This document shows positions 44,773 through 52,267 of a stretch of DNA of 64,000 nucleotides, in pieces (positions within the stretch are counted from its first letter, which is position 1; every line of letters starts with the position of its first letter). The stretch comes from Corynebacterium uropygiale (GTDB lineage: Bacteria > Actinomycetota > Actinomycetes > Mycobacteriales > Mycobacteriaceae). The stretch spans positions 1 to 64,000 of the forward strand of contig NZ_JAKGSI010000005.1 in the NCBI RefSeq assembly GCF_021568315.1. Direction: 5' to 3'. The notes below the pieces were generated by a model. The model was not told where the DNA came from and made no database searches. It saw only the letters and a program-made list of their open reading frames with translations. Made by a program: the position numbers and the translations under genes.

Positions 44773-44807
44773 TGTGGATAACTGGGCGGGAGGGCGAGTT
44801 ATCCACA
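44773..44807. promoter_or_regulatory. Second inverted pair of perfect DnaA boxes
   Basis: TGTGGATAACT (44773-44783) and AGTTATCCACA (44797-44807) are exact inverted copies with a 13-base spacer. Each holds a perfect DnaA box. They lie 40 bases after the CopD/CtaG gene and about 95 bases before the single-strand-binding protein gene. Confidence 0.6.
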
Positions 44808-44902
44808 GGGCTCGGCCGAGGGGGATGACGGGGGCGCGGCGCTGAGAGATCCTGTCGCTACCTCCTCCACAGGGGAGGGGGATGACAGACAAGGAGAACA
44901 TC

Positions 44903-45424
44903 ATGCCGCAGGTACCTATCACGGTGGTCGGGAACCTCACCAGGCCGCCGAAGCTCAAGAAGTTCGGGGAGAACCGCCACTGCTGTGAGTTCCGCATCGC
45001 CGCGAACCGCTCCTATATGGATGGCGGGGAATGGAAGCAGACGGATCAGCTCTTTCTCAGCGTGGAGGCGTGGGGGCAGCTGGCCCGCAACATCAAGGCC
45101 AGCATCAAGCAGGAGCAGGGCGTCAGCCTCATCATCAATGGGATCCTCACCACCCACGAGTGGCTCGACGCGGAGGGGAATCACCAGTCGCGGACGGTCC
45201 TGCGGGCGAACTCGGTGGGCGTGGATCTTTCGCGCTATGTCGTGGGCTGGCAGCGTACCGGCCAGCAGCCGAGCGGCGGGGCCGACGGCGTCGGCGTACC
45301 CGGGGCGGGTCGCGCGGACATCAACGTCGATCACCTCGTGGACGAGTTCTTTGACACGCCCCGCAGCACGAGCGTCGCCCAGGCGGAGGAGGTGCTCGAG
45401 GAGCAGGCCCCGGCTCCCTTCTAA
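44903..45424 (+). CDS. Single-stranded DNA-binding protein, second type
   Basis: A 173-residue protein with an N-terminal OB fold (about 1-115): ITVVGNLTRPPKLKKF, CCEFRIAANRSYM, then QTDQLFLSVEAWGQLARN. The acidic C-terminus does not end in the canonical DDDIPF; it ends EEQAPAPF, keeping the final Pro-Phe. It is thus a paralog (SsbB-like) of the main SSB, as in mycobacteria, where such a gene also lies next to the EttA gene. ATG 44903 has AAGGAGA six bases upstream; ATG 44882 does not. Confidence 0.88.
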   Translation: MPQVPITVVGNLTRPPKLKKFGENRHCCEFRIAANRSYMDGGEWKQTDQLFLSVEAWGQLARNIKASIKQEQGVSLIINGILTTHEWLDAEGNHQSRTVLRANSVGVDLSRYVVGWQRTGQQPSGGADGVGVPGAGRADINVDHLVDEFFDTPRSTSVAQAEEVLEEQAPAPF

Positions 45425-45493
45425 CCCCCGGCCCTCATGGGGTACCCTCTTCACTGAACTCTGTGCCATAAAAGAACGCAATGAAGGGGAACA

Positions 45494-47164
45494 ATGGGCG
45501 AATTCATCTACACGATGAAGAAGGTTCGTAAGGCTATCGGTGACAAGGTCATTCTCGACGACGTCACGATGGCCTTCTACCCGGGTGCCAAGATCGGTGT
45601 GGTCGGCCCGAACGGCGCGGGTAAGTCGTCGATTCTCAAGATTATGGCCGGCCTGGACCAGCCCTCCAATGGTGAGGCCTTCCTGGACCCGGGCGCCACC
45701 GTGGGCATCCTCCTCCAGGAGCCCCCGCTCAACGATGAGAAGACGGTCCGCGGCAACGTGGAGGAGGGCCTGGGCGAGATCTTCGAGAAGAAGCAGCGCT
45801 TCGAAGAGATCGCCGAGGAAATGGCCACCAATTACACCGATGAGCTCATGGCGGAGATGGGCAAGCTCCAGGAGGAGCTCGACGCCGCCGACGCCTGGGA
45901 GGTCGACTCCAAGATCGACCAGGCGCTCGAGGCTCTGCGCTGCCCGCCGGCCGACGCCCCCGTCACCCACCTCTCCGGTGGGGAGCGGCGCCGCGTGGCG
46001 CTCGCGAAGCTGCTGCTCAGCGAGCCGGACCTCTTGCTCCTCGACGAGCCCACCAACCACCTCGACGCGGAGAGCGTCCTGTGGCTGGAGAAGCACCTCG
46101 CCGATTACCCGGGCGCGGTCCTCGCCGTCACCCACGACCGCTACTTCCTCGACCACGTTGCCCAGTGGATCTGCGAGGTGGACCGCGGGCAGCTCTACGG
46201 CTACGAGGGCAACTACTCCGACTACCTGGAGAAGAAGGCCGCGCGCCTCGAGGTAGCCGGGCGCAAGGACCAGAAGCTGCAGAAGCGCCTGAAGGACGAG
46301 CTCGCCTGGGTCCGCTCCGGGCAGAAGGCCCGCCAGGCGAAGAACAAGGCCCGTCTCCAGCGCTACGAGGAGATGGCGGCCGAGGCCGAGAAGTACAAGA
46401 AGCTCGACTTCGAAGAGATCCAGATCCCCACCCCGCCGCGCCTGGGCAACAAGGTGGTGGAAGTGAAGAACCTCTGTAAGGGCTTCGATGGGCGCACCCT
46501 CATCAAGGATCTCTCCTTCACCCTGCCGCGCAACGGCATCGTCGGCGTCATCGGGCCGAACGGCGTGGGCAAGACCACCCTGTTCAAGACGATCGTCGGC
46601 CTGGAGGAGCCGGACTCCGGCACCGTCGAGGTGGGGGAGACCGTGAAGCTCTCCTACGTCGACCAGAACCGCGAGAACATCGACCCGGAGCAGACCGTCT
46701 GGGAGGTCGTGTCCGACGGGCTCGACTACATCCACGTCGGCCAAAACGAGATGCCCTCGCGCGCCTACCTCTCCGCCTTCGGCTTCAAGGGTGCTGACCA
46801 GCAGAAGCCCTCCAAGGTCCTCTCCGGCGGTGAGCGCAACCGCCTCAACCTCGCGCTGACGCTGAAGATCGGCGGCAACCTCATCCTCCTCGATGAGCCG
46901 ACCAACGACCTCGACGTCGAGACCCTCGGCTCCCTCGAAAACGCCCTGGAGAAGTTCCCGGGCTGTGCCGTCGTCATCTCCCACGACCGCTGGTTCCTCG
47001 ACCGCACCTGTACCCACATCCTCGCGTGGGAGGGCAACGTCGCGGAAGGACAGTGGTTCTGGTTCGAGGGCAACTTCGAGGACTACGAGAAGAACAAGGA
47101 GGAGCGCCTCGGGCCCGACGCCAACCGCCCGGCCTCCAGCACCCACCGCAAGCTCACCCGCTAA
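45494..47164 (+). CDS. ettA: Energy-dependent translational throttle protein EttA (ABC-F)
   Basis: A 556-residue cytosolic ABC-F ATPase with two nucleotide-binding domains and no membrane part. It binds the ribosomal E site and gates the first peptide bond according to ATP/ADP. Walker A motifs are GPNGAGKSS and GPNGVGKTT, signatures LSGGERRRVAL and LSGGERNRLNL, and Walker B LLLLDEPTNHLD and LILLDEPTNDLD. Between the domains lie the basic linker with RSGQKARQAKNKARLQRYEE and the arm typical of EttA. It starts after GAAGGGGAACA. Confidence 0.96.
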   Translation: MGEFIYTMKKVRKAIGDKVILDDVTMAFYPGAKIGVVGPNGAGKSSILKIMAGLDQPSNGEAFLDPGATVGILLQEPPLNDEKTVRGNVEEGLGEIFEKKQRFEEIAEEMATNYTDELMAEMGKLQEELDAADAWEVDSKIDQALEALRCPPADAPVTHLSGGERRRVALAKLLLSEPDLLLLDEPTNHLDAESVLWLEKHLADYPGAVLAVTHDRYFLDHVAQWICEVDRGQLYGYEGNYSDYLEKKAARLEVAGRKDQKLQKRLKDELAWVRSGQKARQAKNKARLQRYEEMAAEAEKYKKLDFEEIQIPTPPRLGNKVVEVKNLCKGFDGRTLIKDLSFTLPRNGIVGVIGPNGVGKTTLFKTIVGLEEPDSGTVEVGETVKLSYVDQNRENIDPEQTVWEVVSDGLDYIHVGQNEMPSRAYLSAFGFKGADQQKPSKVLSGGERNRLNLALTLKIGGNLILLDEPTNDLDVETLGSLENALEKFPGCAVVISHDRWFLDRTCTHILAWEGNVAEGQWFWFEGNFEDYEKNKEERLGPDANRPASSTHRKLTR

Positions 47165-47175
47165 GCGTGGATAGA

Positions 47176-47209
47176 GAAACGCCCCACCCGCTGTTGGGTG
47201 GGGCGTTTC
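47176..47209. terminator. Terminator after ettA (bidirectional)
   Basis: GAAACGCCCCACCC and GGGTGGGGCGTTTC form a perfect 14-bp stem around GCTGTT, with A-rich and T-rich ends on either side. It lies between ettA and the convergent secreted protein gene. Confidence 0.88.
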
Positions 47210-47245
47210 CGCGTCTGATGCCAGGCAGCGAGCCTGCCGTGCTGC

Positions 47246-48142
47246 CTAGCTGCTCAAGTGCGGGCCCGTGCAGGCCCCGGCGACGGCGTCGACGACGGCA
47301 TCGGGGATGAGCCAGTCATCCCCGATGGGAGCCACCGGGTCGATGGGGCCGTGGCGGAAGCAGTCGAGCTTCTGGCGCACCTGCTGGCCCGAGTAGACGG
47401 GGACGGAGCTGGAGCCGACGGTGATGGTGAGCGGCTGGCCGAGCCCGCCGGCGCCGGGAATCACGGTGCGCTGGACGTCTTCGGTGAGCTGCCCCGCTGG
47501 CCCATAGGTGTGGGCCGCCAGGGAGAAGCCCGGCCCGATCGAGGCGGTGGCGTTGATGGCCCCATTGTCGGACCAGCCGAACTTGGTGCCGCTCACGCCC
47601 GGGACGGTGGCGGTGCCATAGTCCTGGTGGTAGCCGTCGGCTGCGATGGGGGAGGCGGTGGCCATGCCGCGCATCATCGGTTCGGCGGCCGGGTCGTAGC
47701 GCACGGACTCCAGGAAGCGGGCGATGTCCGCGGTGGATGTGGTGGTGGTTCCCCAATAGCCGGAGTAATGGGAATCACCGAGCTGGTAATCGCGGAGAAT
47801 GGAGGCGATCGCGTCTGGGTATTTCCTATCGAGGTCCGTGGCGGTGGCGTCTTCGGAGAATCGAATCATGTTTTCTACCCGGGCTTGGTCGCCGGGCTCG
47901 CCGTGGCGTAAAACCCAATATCCGAGATACAGCTTTGCCAGCGAGAGCGCCGGGCGGGATTCATACTGATTCGCCGTGCCTAGGGAATTGCCGACGCCAT
48001 CGCGCATCGTGATTTGGGTGCGGCCGGGAACACCGACAAGGTCGAGGTCAAGAGCTGACGCGGTACCTGTACTGCAGAGCGCGACGGCCGTCGCTACGAT
48101 GCAGGCCCTCATCACGGGAGAGCGCCGGATTGAGTTATTCAT
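47246..48142 (-). CDS. Secreted SxxK-type serine hydrolase-like protein
   Basis: A 298-residue exported protein. A signal peptide (1-30, ending TGTASA) precedes a domain that looks like a class A beta-lactamase or PBP fold: SLAK (Ser-x-x-Lys) near residue 67 and the KFGWSDNG stretch near 185 in the place of the KTG motif. No canonical SDN or omega-loop Glu is clear, so catalytic activity is uncertain. The start ATG at 48142 begins the signal peptide. A 15-base palindrome lies about 40 bases upstream. Candidate roles are cell-wall hydrolase, inactive sensor or beta-lactamase. Confidence 0.6.
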   Translation of the reverse strand: MNNSIRRSPVMRACIVATAVALCSTGTASALDLDLVGVPGRTQITMRDGVGNSLGTANQYESRPALSLAKLYLGYWVLRHGEPGDQARVENMIRFSEDATATDLDRKYPDAIASILRDYQLGDSHYSGYWGTTTTSTADIARFLESVRYDPAAEPMMRGMATASPIAADGYHQDYGTATVPGVSGTKFGWSDNGAINATASIGPGFSLAAHTYGPAGQLTEDVQRTVIPGAGGLGQPLTITVGSSSVPVYSGQQVRQKLDCFRHGPIDPVAPIGDDWLIPDAVVDAVAGACTGPHLSS

Positions 48143-48181
48143 AGCACTGAATAGAATAAGCCGGCAGCTATGATCCGGCAT

Positions 48182-48196
48182 AAAGGTTCAACCTTT
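48182..48196. promoter_or_regulatory. Palindromic operator candidate upstream of the SxxK protein
   Basis: AAAGGTT-C-AACCTTT is perfectly symmetrical with 7-bp arms. It begins 40 bases upstream of the minus-strand start at 48142, which is close to a -35 position. Confidence 0.45.
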
Positions 48197-48349
48197 TGGG
48201 ATATTTATCTTTGCCCCATTCTTAGCCCTGAATCCGAAACGCTCGCGGGCCACGAGCTGGAGAAGCTCGCGGCACGAGGGGCCGCGCGCGTCTGCGGGGT
48301 ATAGCATAGGGGCCTAGCCTCTCCACCCGACCCCAGGAGGTATGAGCGT

Positions 48350-48781
48350 ATGCCGCAGTCGCAGCCGGAGATTCACCGGGCATCCGTGTCACTGCGTTGG
48401 ACTGACTTTGACCGCTTCGGGCACCTCAACAACGCCCAGTACATTGAGATCGCGCAGGAGGCGCGGCTGGCCTTCGCGCAGGAGGAGTTCATCGGGCGGG
48501 GCCTGGACATCCCGGCCGTGTTTGTGCGGCACCTGGACGTCGATTACCTGCGCCCCATCCTTCCGGATACGGTCGTCGCGACGGTGGACACCGAGGTCGT
48601 GGAGATTGGTCGCACCTCGTTTACCACGCGCCAGGAGGTCAAGGATCGGCAGGGGCGCGTGGCCTGCGTTGTGGAGTGTGTGCAGGTGGCCGTCGACGTC
48701 GATACCGCCACCCCGCGCGCTATCACCCAGCAGGAGATCAAGGTGCTCACCCAAGCCACCGAGGGGAATGCGCGTGAGTGA
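48350..48781 (+). CDS. Acyl-CoA thioesterase, hotdog fold
   Basis: A 143-residue 4HBT-type thioesterase. The N-terminal RWTDFDRFGHLNNAQYIEIAQEAR holds the catalytic Asp of the 4-hydroxybenzoyl-CoA thioesterase class. The VRHLDVDYLRPI strand follows. It likely hydrolyses an acyl-CoA in the cytosol; the chain type is unknown. The ATG follows AGGAGG by several bases (an earlier ATG at 48342 is in another frame). It overlaps the next gene. Confidence 0.88.
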   Translation: MPQSQPEIHRASVSLRWTDFDRFGHLNNAQYIEIAQEARLAFAQEEFIGRGLDIPAVFVRHLDVDYLRPILPDTVVATVDTEVVEIGRTSFTTRQEVKDRQGRVACVVECVQVAVDVDTATPRAITQQEIKVLTQATEGNARE

Positions 48782-49439
48782 GCGGCTGGAGATCGGCGAG
48801 GGTGCCCGGGGGGTGCGCACCCTCGTGGGGAGGGCGTGTGGTCTCGACGCGAGCACCCTGGCCCGCCTCCGCAATTACGATGAGTACAGCGTGGAGGTCG
48901 TCCTCCGCACGCCCTTTGATGTCTTGGCGTCGCGGCGCGCGCACGGCCGCTGTATCCGCGATGGGGCTGTCGTCGCGGCGCGCGATCTCTTGGAGGCGCT
49001 GAGCGGCCCGCTCTCTCCGACGCGCACCGAGCTGGAGATCGGCCCCGCGCACGACCCCTCGTGGCCCGGGTCGCTGCCCCCGCGCGAGGGCTTCGTCCTT
49101 CTCGACGAGATCCCGGCGGACGTCGTGCGCCGCCTCTCCGATGAGGGCCGGGCGCTGGCCCGGCAGTTCTCCGGGCCCCTGGGCCCACCGGCGAGCCTGC
49201 TCAATCAGACGGTGCTCACCGTCGAGGGCAAGACCCCGCGCTCCCTTCCCATGCGGATGATCTTCGCGTGCACCTCGCTGGGGCTGGTGCCGGGGCCGGG
49301 GGTGCCGCTGTCAGTGCCGAGGCATCTGCGGGTGTCGGCGTCGGGACGGTGGACGCGGATCGACGCGCCCTTCGGCACCGTCTACCACGCCGATCAGTCC
49401 GCCCTGTTGATGAGCATCCCGGCGACGCGCTCCCAGTGA
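48774..49439 (+). CDS. Conserved hypothetical protein
   Basis: A 221-residue soluble protein of unknown function. The first half (LEIGEGARGVRTLVGRACGLD, VVLRTPFDVLASRRA) and the second half (LLNQTVLTVEGKTPRSLPMRMIFACTSLGL) do not match a family known to me. It is coupled to the thioesterase: the GTG at 48774 has GAGGGG seven bases upstream and overlaps the thioesterase stop. An ATG six bases earlier is too close to that site. Its 3' end overlaps the convergent globin gene by 46 bases, unusually long for this window. Confidence 0.7.
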   Translation: MSERLEIGEGARGVRTLVGRACGLDASTLARLRNYDEYSVEVVLRTPFDVLASRRAHGRCIRDGAVVAARDLLEALSGPLSPTRTELEIGPAHDPSWPGSLPPREGFVLLDEIPADVVRRLSDEGRALARQFSGPLGPPASLLNQTVLTVEGKTPRSLPMRMIFACTSLGLVPGPGVPLSVPRHLRVSASGRWTRIDAPFGTVYHADQSALLMSIPATRSQ

Positions 49440-49774
49440 TCCCGGAGCTGCGCGCGGAAGGCGGGCGGGATGGTGTCCTCGTCGATGTCCTCGAGGGAGG
49501 CCTCCATGAGCTCGAGCCAGCGGAAGGCCGCCTCGCGGGAGATCGGGAAGTGCATGTGGCGCATCCGCAGGCGCGGGTGGCCGCGCTGCTCCGAATAGGT
49601 TGAGGGGCCGCCCCAATACTGGGTGAGGAAGGCCTTGAGCCGCCACTGCGCACCCTCCCAATCGTCCGGCGGGTACATGGGGGAGAGGATGTCGTCGGTG
49701 CGGACGCGCGCATAAAAACCGGCGACGAGGCGGTCGAAGGCCTCATCGCCGATCGCGTCATAGAGGGTGGTCAT
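49394..49774 (-). CDS. glbO: Truncated haemoglobin, group II (GlbO type)
   Basis: A 126-residue two-over-two globin. The proximal His lies in the RMRHMHFPI segment (F helix region), and the GPSTYSEQRGHPRLRMRH stretch is the group II hallmark, with Tyr/Trp in the distal pocket (YDAIGDEAFDRLV at the start). It may bind oxygen or peroxide and detoxify NO. TAGGAT ends seven bases before the ATG on the minus strand (leaderless). The 3' end overlaps the opposite gene by 46 bases. Confidence 0.93.
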   Translation of the reverse strand: MTTLYDAIGDEAFDRLVAGFYARVRTDDILSPMYPPDDWEGAQWRLKAFLTQYWGGPSTYSEQRGHPRLRMRHMHFPISREAAFRWLELMEASLEDIDEDTIPPAFRAQLRDHWERVAGMLINRAD

Positions 49775-49816
49775 GCGCCCTATCCTAATGGAGTATTCGG
49801 GCCGCTCAGGGGGGGG

Positions 49817-50818
49817 CTAGGACTCCGATCCCTCCTTCTCCTCCTTCATTGAGGGGTGCCAGCCGCCAATCCCGTGCGGGTAGGGGGTGCTCACCCCTGC
49901 GGAGGTCATGTCGTTGAGCACCTTGCCCTGGAGGAAGCGCTGCACATCCCACTGGTGGCCAGGCAGCGTGCGCATCTGGATGCGGTAGGAGAGGTGATCG
50001 ACCTCGAAGTCGGAGACGCCCTTCATCTCCGGCTCCCCGATGATGCTCTCCGCGATGGAGGGATCCTTCACCCAGCGGCGCACCGAGTCCTGGATGACTT
50101 CCCAGGCCTTCTCGGGATCGTTGGAGAGGCCGACCGGAATCTGCAGGCGCGCGATGGAGTACTCATCGGAGAAGTTCCCGACGCGCATGATCTCCCCATT
50201 GCGCACGTACCAGAGGGTGCCGTCGATGTCGCGGATCGTCGTGAGACGGAGGGAGACTTCCTCCACCTCGCCGACGATGCCGTCCCCAACGTCGATGGTG
50301 TCGCCGACGCCATACTGGTCCTCAATGAGCATGAAGATGCCGCTGATGAAGTCTTTCACCAGGGACTGAGCGCCGAAACCGAGGGCCACGCCGACGACAC
50401 CGGCGGAGGCGATGAGCGGGGCGATGTTGATCTCGATGACATCGAGCGTGTTGATCACGAACCACGTCCACACGACGATGGCGACGGCCGATTTCCCGAC
50501 GTTCGCCAGGGTGCGGATCCGCGCTTTGCGGCGCTGCAGCTGGGTGCGATCCAGGGCGCGCAGCTCGGCGGAGGGTTCGGAGTCACGCTCCCGGCGCTTC
50601 CGCGCGAGCGAGGGCAGCTTCCCCTTGGAGTCGATGTTGTGCTGGGCTGCCTTGTCGATGAGGCGGCGCAGGACGACGTGGAGGACGATCGCGATGACGA
50701 GGCCGATGAGGATCTCGATGGGCTTCTGGAGGAGCCAGTCCTTTGCCTCCGGGCTCTGCCACCAGGACGTCACCGATTGAACAGTGTGGTTGGTTGTTAC
50801 TTGGAGTGAATTCGTCAT
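49817..50818 (-). CDS. Small-conductance mechanosensitive channel, MscS family
   Basis: A 333-residue channel. Three hydrophobic segments (about 34-52, 105-125, 130-160) end in the pore helix ASAGVVGVALGFGAQSLVKDFISG, the MscS TM3 signature with Gly/Ala packing. The beta domain follows with YGVGDTIDVGDGIVGEVEEVSLRLTTIRDIDG. A charged loop (SLARKRRERDSEP, about 75) sits between helices 1 and 2. C. glutamicum MscCG, a glutamate exporter, is longer and ends in a further helix, which is absent here. The start is divergent from metB. Confidence 0.92.
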   Translation of the reverse strand: MTNSLQVTTNHTVQSVTSWWQSPEAKDWLLQKPIEILIGLVIAIVLHVVLRRLIDKAAQHNIDSKGKLPSLARKRRERDSEPSAELRALDRTQLQRRKARIRTLANVGKSAVAIVVWTWFVINTLDVIEINIAPLIASAGVVGVALGFGAQSLVKDFISGIFMLIEDQYGVGDTIDVGDGIVGEVEEVSLRLTTIRDIDGTLWYVRNGEIMRVGNFSDEYSIARLQIPVGLSNDPEKAWEVIQDSVRRWVKDPSIAESIIGEPEMKGVSDFEVDHLSYRIQMRTLPGHQWDVQRFLQGKVLNDMTSAGVSTPYPHGIGGWHPSMKEEKEGSES

Positions 50819-50919
50819 ACCAGGGGCAGAGTGTAGTGGCCGGATCGGAAGAAACCATAAAACCGGACTGTGAAGTCACTGAGCGGGCTGGCGGTATAGG
50901 GCGAGTGGTCCCGTTGTGG

Positions 50920-50935
50920 TGGACAGCTTGGTCTA
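50920..50935 (+). promoter_or_regulatory. McbR-type operator in the metB promoter
   Basis: TGGAC-AGCTTG-GTCTA matches the McbR consensus TAGAC-N6-GTCTA with one mismatch. It ends one base before the TAAGCT -10 box (50937-50942), so binding would block RNA polymerase. McbR is the repressor of sulfur amino-acid genes in C. glutamicum. Confidence 0.72.
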
Positions 50936-50949
50936 GTAAGCTGCGACAC

Positions 50950-52185
50950 ATGACTGATTCTCATGACTGTCGCGCTGATGCAGGAACGGCGGCCCGCAGG
51001 GCCCGGAGGAATGACTCCGAGGCGGGGCAGGGCCCGGCCGTGGGTTTTCATACTCGGAGCATTCATGCTGGGTACCGGCCGGACTCTTTGACGGGAGCGA
51101 TCAACGTTCCGATTTATGCGTCGACGACCTTCCAGCAGGACGGGTTGGCGCAGCTCCGCGGCGGTTTTGAGTACTCGCGCTGTGGGAATCCGACGGTGTC
51201 TGCCCTGGAGGACGTGGTGGGTGCTTTGGAGGGCGGGTTGTGTTCTCGGGCTTTTTCCTCGGGGATGGCGGCGACGGATACCGTCCTGCGCGCGGTGCTG
51301 AGTCCCGGTTCCCATCTGGTGATGGGCTCCGACGCCTATGGGGGGACGTTCCGGCTCATTGATACGACGTTCCGCGAGTGGGGCGTGGAGTACAGCATCG
51401 TGGATACGAGCGATGTCGACGCGGTGCGCGGCGCGCTGCGGGAGAATACGGCGCTGGTGTGGGTGGAGTCGCCGACCAACCCGTTGCTCGGGGTGAGCGA
51501 TATCGCGGCCATTGCGGAGGTGACGCGCGCGCATGGGGCGAAGCTGGTGGTGGATAACACGTTTGCCAGCCCCTATCTGCAGCGGCCGTTGGAACTGGGT
51601 GCGGACGTGGTGGTGCATTCGACCACCAAGTATTTGGGCGGGCACTCGGATGTGGTGGGCGGCCTGGTCATCACGAATGATGAGGAGCTGGACAACGAGG
51701 TGCTCTTCCTCCAGGGTGGGGTGGGTGCCGTGCCGGGCTCCTTTGACGCATACCTTACGTATCGCGGGGTGAAGACCCTGGGCCTGAGGATGGAGCGGCA
51801 TTGCTCCAACGCGCAGGCGGTGGCGGAGTTCCTCGACGCCCGGCCGGAGACCGCGGAGGTGCTGTATCCCGGCTTGGCGCATGACCCGGGCCACGAGGTG
51901 GCGGCGCGGCAGATGCGGCTTTTTGGCGGGGTGGTGTCGGTGCGCTTCCACTCGGAGGAGGCTGCTCGACGGTTCTGTACGCAGACGCGCCTCATTTCCC
52001 TGGCGGAGTCCCTGGGCGGGGTGGAGTCCTTGCTGGAGCACCCGGCGTCGATGACGCACCAGTCGGCGGCGGGCTCCCAGCTGGAGATCCCCGGGGATCT
52101 GGTGAGGATCTCCGTGGGGATTGAGGACGAGGCCGACCTCCTTGCGGATCTCGCCGCGGCGGTGGAGGGTTTGCCGACGGCCTAG
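50950..52185 (+). CDS. metB: Cystathionine gamma-synthase
   Basis: A 411-residue PLP enzyme of the Cys/Met group, joining cysteine to an acylated homoserine to form cystathionine. The PLP Lys is in VVHSTTKYLGGHSD, and the ring stacks on the Tyr in FEYSRCGNPT. The C-terminal LAESLGGVESLLEHPASMTH is typical. ATG 50950 has TAAGCT seven bases upstream, a leaderless start; the first ~35 residues are a polar extension compared with the ~386-residue C. glutamicum MetB. An McbR-type site covers the promoter. O-acetylhomoserine sulfhydrylase-like function is the alternative, less likely. Confidence 0.9.
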   Translation: MTDSHDCRADAGTAARRARRNDSEAGQGPAVGFHTRSIHAGYRPDSLTGAINVPIYASTTFQQDGLAQLRGGFEYSRCGNPTVSALEDVVGALEGGLCSRAFSSGMAATDTVLRAVLSPGSHLVMGSDAYGGTFRLIDTTFREWGVEYSIVDTSDVDAVRGALRENTALVWVESPTNPLLGVSDIAAIAEVTRAHGAKLVVDNTFASPYLQRPLELGADVVVHSTTKYLGGHSDVVGGLVITNDEELDNEVLFLQGGVGAVPGSFDAYLTYRGVKTLGLRMERHCSNAQAVAEFLDARPETAEVLYPGLAHDPGHEVAARQMRLFGGVVSVRFHSEEAARRFCTQTRLISLAESLGGVESLLEHPASMTHQSAAGSQLEIPGDLVRISVGIEDEADLLADLAAAVEGLPTA

Positions 52186-52267
52186 TTGTCTGAGCTGGCC
52201 TCGGCGCCCCGCCGCGGGGAAGGGCGGGGCACGGCGCGCCGGGCGGGGCCCGGGCAGGGCAGGGCGC

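Noticed and set aside
44858..47146. A 762-codon open frame antisense to ssb and ettA
   Set aside because: It is a codon-bias shadow that crosses an intergenic region; ettA on the plus strand has complete ABC motifs.
50819..50949. SAM or S-box riboswitch before metB
   Set aside because: The promoter and operator sit within 30 bases of a leaderless start, leaving no leader RNA.
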